This document shows positions 60,004 through 64,000 of a stretch of 64,000 nucleotides of DNA, one piece after another (the first letter of the stretch is position 1; each line of letters begins with the position of its first letter). Position numbers and translations under genes: made by a program. Source of the stretch: Natronospira proteinivora (lineage in GTDB: Bacteria > Pseudomonadota > Gammaproteobacteria > Natronospirales > Natronospiraceae); contig NZ_JALJYF010000002.1 of the NCBI RefSeq assembly GCF_024170465.1, positions 992,001 through 1,056,000 of the forward strand, read 5' to 3'. Below the pieces are notes generated by a model, which did no database searches, was not told the DNA's origin, and worked only from the letters and a program-made list of their open reading frames with translations.

Positions 60004-61212
60004 ATGCCTACTGTCATCAAACTGTTGTTGATTTCATTGGCCTGGCTGTTGCTGGCCGGCTCGGATGGCTGCCCCTTCGATCTCGATGGTTTGATCGATG
60101 ATACCGGCGGCGGCACCGACGGCTTGACCCATGCCGAGGCTGAATGGGTGGTCGGCCAGCCGGATTTCACCAGTGGCACGACTGGCCGCTCGGCGGATGC
60201 CGATACGCTCAATGATCCGGTGGGCTTGACCCTTGCCAGCAACCGTCTTTTTGTCGCGGATTTTGCCAATAATCGCGTGATGGTGTATCAGCCTGTCCCC
60301 GATACCAATAATGAGACTGCCGCCTTCGTTCTGGGTCAGCCGGATTTCACCGAATCGGAGCGTAATCGGGCCGATGAGGGCATGGCCAGGCCCCAGGGGC
60401 TGCTGGCACGTAGCTGGGGCCTGGTTCTGGCAGACAGTGATAATCACCGGGTGCTTTTGTGGGATTCTCTGCCCGGCTCCGGCAATGTCTCGCCGGATCG
60501 CGCCTTCGGCCAGCCTGATGTGGCCTCAGATCTGGGTTCGGCTTGTACCGATGACGGGCTGAACCAGCCCTGGGGGCTGTCTCTTTCCGATGATCGTCTG
60601 GTAGTGGCCGACCACGGCAACCATCGGCTCATGATCTGGGACCGCAACGATCCCTCCGGACAGCCTGCTGCGGGGGTGCTTGGTCAATTTGACGCCTTTA
60701 GCTGCAACGCCAATGGCGGAGAAGGCGTTCCCGCTGGTGATACCTTCAATCGACCCGCCGGCATCTGGTCCGATGGTAATCGCCTGGCAGTAGCTGACCA
60801 GAACAATAATCGGGTCCTGTTGTGGGACAGTTTTCCTGACGCCGGCGAACCTGCCGACCGGGTCTTGGGACAGGCGGACTTTTCCTCTCGCAACCGCAAT
60901 GCCGGTGACCTGGAGCGGGGGATGAATGCCCCCAGTGATGTGTTCTGGGCCAACGGCCGCTTGTTTGTGGCCGACCAGGATAACCATCGCATTCTGGTGT
61001 ACTCCGGTTGGCCGACCGGCGACCATGTTCGGCCCGATGCGGTGATCGGCCAACCCGATCGAAACAGTAGTCAGGCCAATAACACCGGTGATGAAAACAC
61101 CATCAATGCCCGCAGCCTTCGTCGGCCCGAGACGGTGTGGGCGGACGACTCTCGCCTGATTGTCTCGGATACGGGCAATGATCGGGTGCTGATGTTTTCC
61201 CTCGACAACTGA
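60004..61212 (+). CDS. NHL-repeat beta-propeller protein, exported
   Basis: This is a 402-residue protein. ATG 60004 opens directly into a signal-like stretch (KLLLISLAWLLLAGSDGC); the Cys after GSDG may be lipidated although SDGC is not an ideal lipobox. About six repeats read VLGQPDFxS...N...L..P.GLxxx.xRLFVADFxNNRVLVW, each 55-65 residues, forming a beta-propeller of NHL type. Repeats such as VVGQPDFTSG and VIGQPDRNSS mark the blade starts. NHL propellers bind peptides or sugars; a catalytic role is not visible. Acidic overall. Translation start signal is weak. Confidence 0.85.
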   Translation: MPTVIKLLLISLAWLLLAGSDGCPFDLDGLIDDTGGGTDGLTHAEAEWVVGQPDFTSGTTGRSADADTLNDPVGLTLASNRLFVADFANNRVMVYQPVPDTNNETAAFVLGQPDFTESERNRADEGMARPQGLLARSWGLVLADSDNHRVLLWDSLPGSGNVSPDRAFGQPDVASDLGSACTDDGLNQPWGLSLSDDRLVVADHGNHRLMIWDRNDPSGQPAAGVLGQFDAFSCNANGGEGVPAGDTFNRPAGIWSDGNRLAVADQNNNRVLLWDSFPDAGEPADRVLGQADFSSRNRNAGDLERGMNAPSDVFWANGRLFVADQDNHRILVYSGWPTGDHVRPDAVIGQPDRNSSQANNTGDENTINARSLRRPETVWADDSRLIVSDTGNDRVLMFSLDN

Positions 61213-61225
61213 TCCAGGGATGCCC

Positions 61226-62233
61226 ATGTCGGAGCACGGCAAGCCATCCATGGCCGCTCGGGGCGGTGTCCTACCCCGCCTCAGTGGCAGTGACCGGATT
61301 CCCGTGGGAATCAGTAGTTGCCTGCTGGGGGAGGAAGTCCGTTACAACGGCGGCCACAAGCGGCATCGCTATGTGGAGCAGGTACTGGGGCGCTATTTTG
61401 ATTACCTGCCGCTGTGTCCGGAAGTGGCCATCGGCCTGGGCGTGCCCCGACCACCCATTCGCCTGGTCGGTGATCCGGATGCCCCTCGAGCTGTGCACGT
61501 GGATCAGCCGGATCACGAGGTGAGCCAGGACCTGTCCGGCTACGGCCGTCGGCAGGGCCAGCGCTTGGCCGGTCACATCAGTGGTTATATTCTGAAGGCC
61601 AAATCACCCAGTTGCGGCATGGAGCGGGTCAAGGTCTATGACCGCAAGGGCATGCCCACCGGCAGCGGGCGGGGGCTTTTTGCGGCCGAGCTGATGGCGG
61701 CCCAGCCGGTACTGCCGGTGGAAGAAGAGGGTCGGCTGAATGATCCCCATATCCGGGACAATTTCATTGAGCGAGTGTTTGTCTACGACCGTTGGCGGCG
61801 CATGATTTCCGAAGGGCTGACCAACAAGGCCCTGGTCAACTTCCATACCCAACACAAATTCCTGATTCTGGCCCATGACCAGGCTGCTTACCGGGCATTG
61901 GGGCGGAAGGTGGCTCTTGCCGGCCAAAAAGATGTGCAGACGCTGGCCGGCGAGTATATTGAGACCCTGATGAAGGCCCTGTCACGCCATGCCTCCCGGC
62001 GGAATCACGCCAATGTGCTGATGCACATGGCGGGATTTTTCAAGAAAAAGCTCGATGCCCAGGATCGGGAGGAACTCCACGAGAGCATTCATGCCTATCG
62101 GCGAGGGGATCATCCCTTGCTGGTGCCCTTAACCCTATTGCGCCACCATCTCCACCGACACCCTGATACCTATATTGCCGAGCAGCACTATCTGGACCCC
62201 TTCCCACGGGAGTTGGGCAGTGGTGAACGCTAG
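61226..62233 (+). CDS. DUF523 and DUF1722 domain protein (YbgA family)
   Basis: This is a 335-residue cytoplasmic protein. The AGGGA before ATG 61226 makes it preferable to ATG 61220. DUF523 (about 25-165) has VGISSCLLGEEVRYNGGHKRH, CPEVAIGLGVPRPPIRLV and KAKSPSCGMERVKVY, with Cys suited to a metal or Fe-S site. DUF1722 (about 190-315) has FIERVFVYDRWRRM, LVNFHTQHKFLILAHDQAAYRALG, and NVLMHMAGFFKKKL. Homologues (YbgA) sit near the photolyase gene in E. coli and are linked with light or DNA damage response; function unproven. No photolyase is seen here. Confidence 0.93.
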   Translation: MSEHGKPSMAARGGVLPRLSGSDRIPVGISSCLLGEEVRYNGGHKRHRYVEQVLGRYFDYLPLCPEVAIGLGVPRPPIRLVGDPDAPRAVHVDQPDHEVSQDLSGYGRRQGQRLAGHISGYILKAKSPSCGMERVKVYDRKGMPTGSGRGLFAAELMAAQPVLPVEEEGRLNDPHIRDNFIERVFVYDRWRRMISEGLTNKALVNFHTQHKFLILAHDQAAYRALGRKVALAGQKDVQTLAGEYIETLMKALSRHASRRNHANVLMHMAGFFKKKLDAQDREELHESIHAYRRGDHPLLVPLTLLRHHLHRHPDTYIAEQHYLDPFPRELGSGER

Positions 62234-62250
62234 TACTGCCCGCTTGACCC

Positions 62251-63006
62251 TCAGAATCCTCCGAATTCGAAGCGCAGTCCCAGCATGCTGCTGGGCTGGA
62301 TCCCGTCCAGGTCCATGGCCGCGGCACGAATGGCAATGGCGTCGGTGACATAGATGGACAGGCCCACGTCCATGCTCCACTGGCTCTCAATATCCGTGGA
62401 CCCGCTTCCCCGGGTATAGACCACGGCCCCGTCCACTTCGATTCGGTCGGTGGGTCGGGCACGAATCCCATAGCGGCCCCGCAGCATATTGAGGTCTTCA
62501 CGATCGAGCTCGGCGGTGTCCCAGCGGTCCTGCAAATAACTGACGGTCAAATAGAAGGCGGCCCGGTCGGAATAGTGTTCCTGCAGGCCCATGCCAAACT
62601 CCCGGGCGGTGCGCTCGCCCCGGTGCTCATAATCCCCTTCCTGCCAATTGAGAAAGAGATAACTGCTATCTCCGGCCTGAATGGCGCCCTCCAGGCGCCA
62701 GCTGTCGGCCTCTACGCCCGTTTCTTCCAGTTCCTCGGTGCCCACCCAGGCGGTGACATGGTTGAAATCGAAGTTCAGGCCACCTCGTTGGGACTGGGGG
62801 CTGCGCTGGGCCGGGGGTTGCCGGCGCTCCTGGCCTGGCTGACGGGATTGCATGGCCAGTTCCACGCTTTGCCACTCATTGGCGGCATTCATGGGGTCAG
62901 CGAGGCTGCCGTCAGGCTCGGTTGGGAACTGACTGGCGCCCGTCCCGCCGGAAACCAGGAGGAATGCGGCAAAAACGGCGCTAAGTATCGAGAGCTTGAT
63001 GGTCAT
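62251..63006 (-). CDS. Outer-membrane beta-barrel protein of unknown function
   Basis: This is a 251-residue protein from ATG 63006, with a signal peptide (FAAFLLVSGGTGAS, cleavage near residue 27). A linker rich in Gln and Arg (RQPGQERRQPPAQRSPQSQR) leads to amphipathic strands: NFDFNHVTAWVGTEEL, DSSYLFLNWQEGDYEH, REFGMGLQEHYSDRAAFYLTVSYLQD, LRGRYGIRARPTDRIEVDGAVVYTRG, and a C-terminal strand ending LGLRFEFGGF with a terminal aromatic, typical of outer-membrane insertion. About 10 strands, in the size class of small OmpA-like or OmpW-like barrels, but no family signature. Convergent with the DUF523 gene. Confidence 0.75.
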   Translation of the reverse strand: MTIKLSILSAVFAAFLLVSGGTGASQFPTEPDGSLADPMNAANEWQSVELAMQSRQPGQERRQPPAQRSPQSQRGGLNFDFNHVTAWVGTEELEETGVEADSWRLEGAIQAGDSSYLFLNWQEGDYEHRGERTAREFGMGLQEHYSDRAAFYLTVSYLQDRWDTAELDREDLNMLRGRYGIRARPTDRIEVDGAVVYTRGSGSTDIESQWSMDVGLSIYVTDAIAIRAAAMDLDGIQPSSMLGLRFEFGGF

Positions 63007-63215
63007 AAATGCGGGCTTCCGGGTTGGTGGAATGCCTGCCATTATAGAGACTTGGTCCACTTTTCTCATTGCTTTGTTGATTTGTTTTTTCTATCCCCCA
63101 GGCGGTGCCGGGGTCCCTGAAAGGGGCGCCAATCAAGCCTGGCTGTGGTAGCCTTAGCGTCTGATCTAACTGAAAACAAGTGCCATATCGGCCTGGATTT
63201 TGAGGAGAGAGGTTC

Positions 63216-63635
63216 ATGACACGTGCTTCCTTGATGCTGCTTGCGCTGATTCTGTTGTTCGGCGCCCATGCGGCCCTGGCCCAGGAGCCCCCGGAGACGG
63301 ACCCTGAGACCAGCCCTTCGGCGCAGCAGCGAGATGATGACGATGAAGAAGAGGCCTTCTTTGGCGACCTGGAGCAGAGCAAGGTTGATTCATTTGCTGA
63401 GGTTCACCCTCGGATTCGAGAGCTGGAACAGGATTTTGTTCGTCGCTTGCGTGATCGCGAGGAGGGGCAGGATACCCGCGAGATGCAGCGGGAGCTGAGC
63501 GAGGAACGGCTGGAGATGATCGAGGATGCAGGACTGACCTCGGAGGAATATCGCCAGATTCTGGAGGGTATGGCCCAGAGCGAAGACCTGCGTGAATATA
63601 TTGAAGACCAATACCCCGAGGATTTCGAAAACTGA
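63216..63635 (+). CDS. Second exported DUF4168 protein
   Basis: This is a 139-residue protein with GGAGAGAGG before ATG. A signal peptide (cleavage after ALA, about residue 22), an acidic Pro/Asp/Glu stretch (DDDDEEEAFF), then DUF4168: SKVDSFAEVHPRIRELEQDF, a charged helix, ERLEMIEDAGLTSEEYRQILEGMAQSEDLREYIE. It is a clear relative of the protein at 32664-33095, more acidic and without the Gln-rich linker. The two could be redundant or specialised periplasmic proteins. Function unknown. Confidence 0.85.
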   Translation: MTRASLMLLALILLFGAHAALAQEPPETDPETSPSAQQRDDDDEEEAFFGDLEQSKVDSFAEVHPRIRELEQDFVRRLRDREEGQDTREMQRELSEERLEMIEDAGLTSEEYRQILEGMAQSEDLREYIEDQYPEDFEN

Positions 63636-63703
63636 GCCGGCATTGACGTGGCGGGCGCTCGGGGCAACGTCCGGTTCTTCCCGCCTTGCCATAGGGAGGC
63701 GTA

Positions 63704-64000
63704 ATGATGGCTGGAACAGGGAATGGTGAACGGCGACGGCATACGCGGGTCCGGTTCCGGGCCAGCGCACGCCTGTTCACGGACGGCACTCAATGGCCTT
63801 GCGAGTTGCTCAATGTTTCAGTCAAGGGGGCCTTGCTCACGCAGCCATCTGGCTGGCCGGGAAGCGCGGGGGATCGTTGCCTGTTGGAGATTGCTCTGAA
63901 TGGGGGCAAGCCGGTGGAGATGGAAGTCAACGTGGTCCGGGTGGAAGCTGAAAAGATCGCCTGTGATTGGGATATGTTTAATGTTGCCGGCTTTGTGCAG
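63704..64000 (+). CDS. PilZ domain protein (3' truncated by window edge)
   Basis: The frame is open from ATG 63704 (AGGGAGG upstream; ATG 63707 is an alternative) to the window edge, 99 codons. The sequence GERRRHTRVRF near the start and LLNVSVKGALL at about residue 40 are the two PilZ signatures (RxxxR and [D/N]xSxxG) that bind cyclic-di-GMP. The rest of the visible part is beta-barrel. It would link surface behaviour or another output to c-di-GMP, whose breakdown the GAF-EAL protein (26799-28598) can perform. The C-terminus lies outside the window. Confidence 0.85.
   Translation, partial: MMAGTGNGERRRHTRVRFRASARLFTDGTQWPCELLNVSVKGALLTQPSGWPGSAGDRCLLEIALNGGKPVEMEVNVVRVEAEKIACDWDMFNVAGFVQ

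Overview
The window is high-GC chromosomal DNA from a free-living Gram-negative bacterium, most likely a gammaproteobacterium. The signs are outer-membrane proteins, many lipoproteins, an IgaA/UmoB-family protein, a RegB/RegA (PrrBA/ActSR) two-component pair, a YceI/cytochrome b561 pair and a heme-type bacterioferritin. Many exported proteins are strongly acidic and peptidases are unusually frequent: subtilisin-like S8, serine carboxypeptidase S10, M48, rhomboid, a zinc metallopeptidase and two amidohydrolases. A salt-adapted, protein-degrading relative of Natronospira or Wenzhouxiangella would fit, but that is inference. I see no rRNA, tRNA, CRISPR array, insertion sequence or prophage.

Layout. 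1-1437: 3' truncated DUF2339 membrane protein on the minus strand. 1438-3642: a stretch that looks richer in A+T, with a lipoprotein and a small secreted cysteine-rich protein. 3643-9539: DUF2007 protein, a delta-60 repeat beta-propeller lipoprotein and, divergent from it, an IgaA-like protein. 9616-14447: RND permease and adaptor operon with its TetR regulator, both promoters carrying the same 20-bp operator. 14657-16194: eroding genes (DUF6624, FAD oxidase remnant) around a second TetR gene. 16408-21558: giant secreted subtilisin and an alpha/beta hydrolase. 21595-25474: regB-regA, a membrane-anchored protein and a divergent Met/His-rich outer-membrane protein, with a RegA-like palindrome between. 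25586-35044: metallopeptidase, GAF-GGDEF-EAL protein, ATP-grasp enzyme, S10 peptidase, GNAT, DUF4168 protein and two unknown envelope proteins. 35155-39522: bacterioferritin, yceI with cytochrome b561 behind an operator-embedded promoter, and a CBM9/DUF5916 protein. 39634-48874: DUF305-LVIVD fusion, M48 lipoprotein, ABC-class ATPase, DUF6491 lipoprotein, SDR, and two convergent membrane proteins sharing a C-terminal repeat module. 49094-56580: malate dehydrogenase, a YtrA-type GntR/ABC operon led by a small secreted protein, a Na/Pi cotransporter and a CPA2 antiporter. 56706-64000: tandem amidohydrolases, small lipoprotein, NHL propeller, DUF523-DUF1722 protein, outer-membrane barrel, second DUF4168 protein and a truncated PilZ protein.

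Themes. Much of the window concerns the cell envelope and its stress: efflux, an ABC exporter of the antibiotic-response type, IgaA, envelope peptidases, redox sensing and metal- or oxidant-linked periplasmic proteins. The regulatory sites read most clearly are the duplicated TetR operator, the RegA-like palindrome, the operator inside the cytochrome b561 promoter, and the palindrome over the GntR/ABC promoter. Function calls rest on motif recognition by eye; no database search was run.
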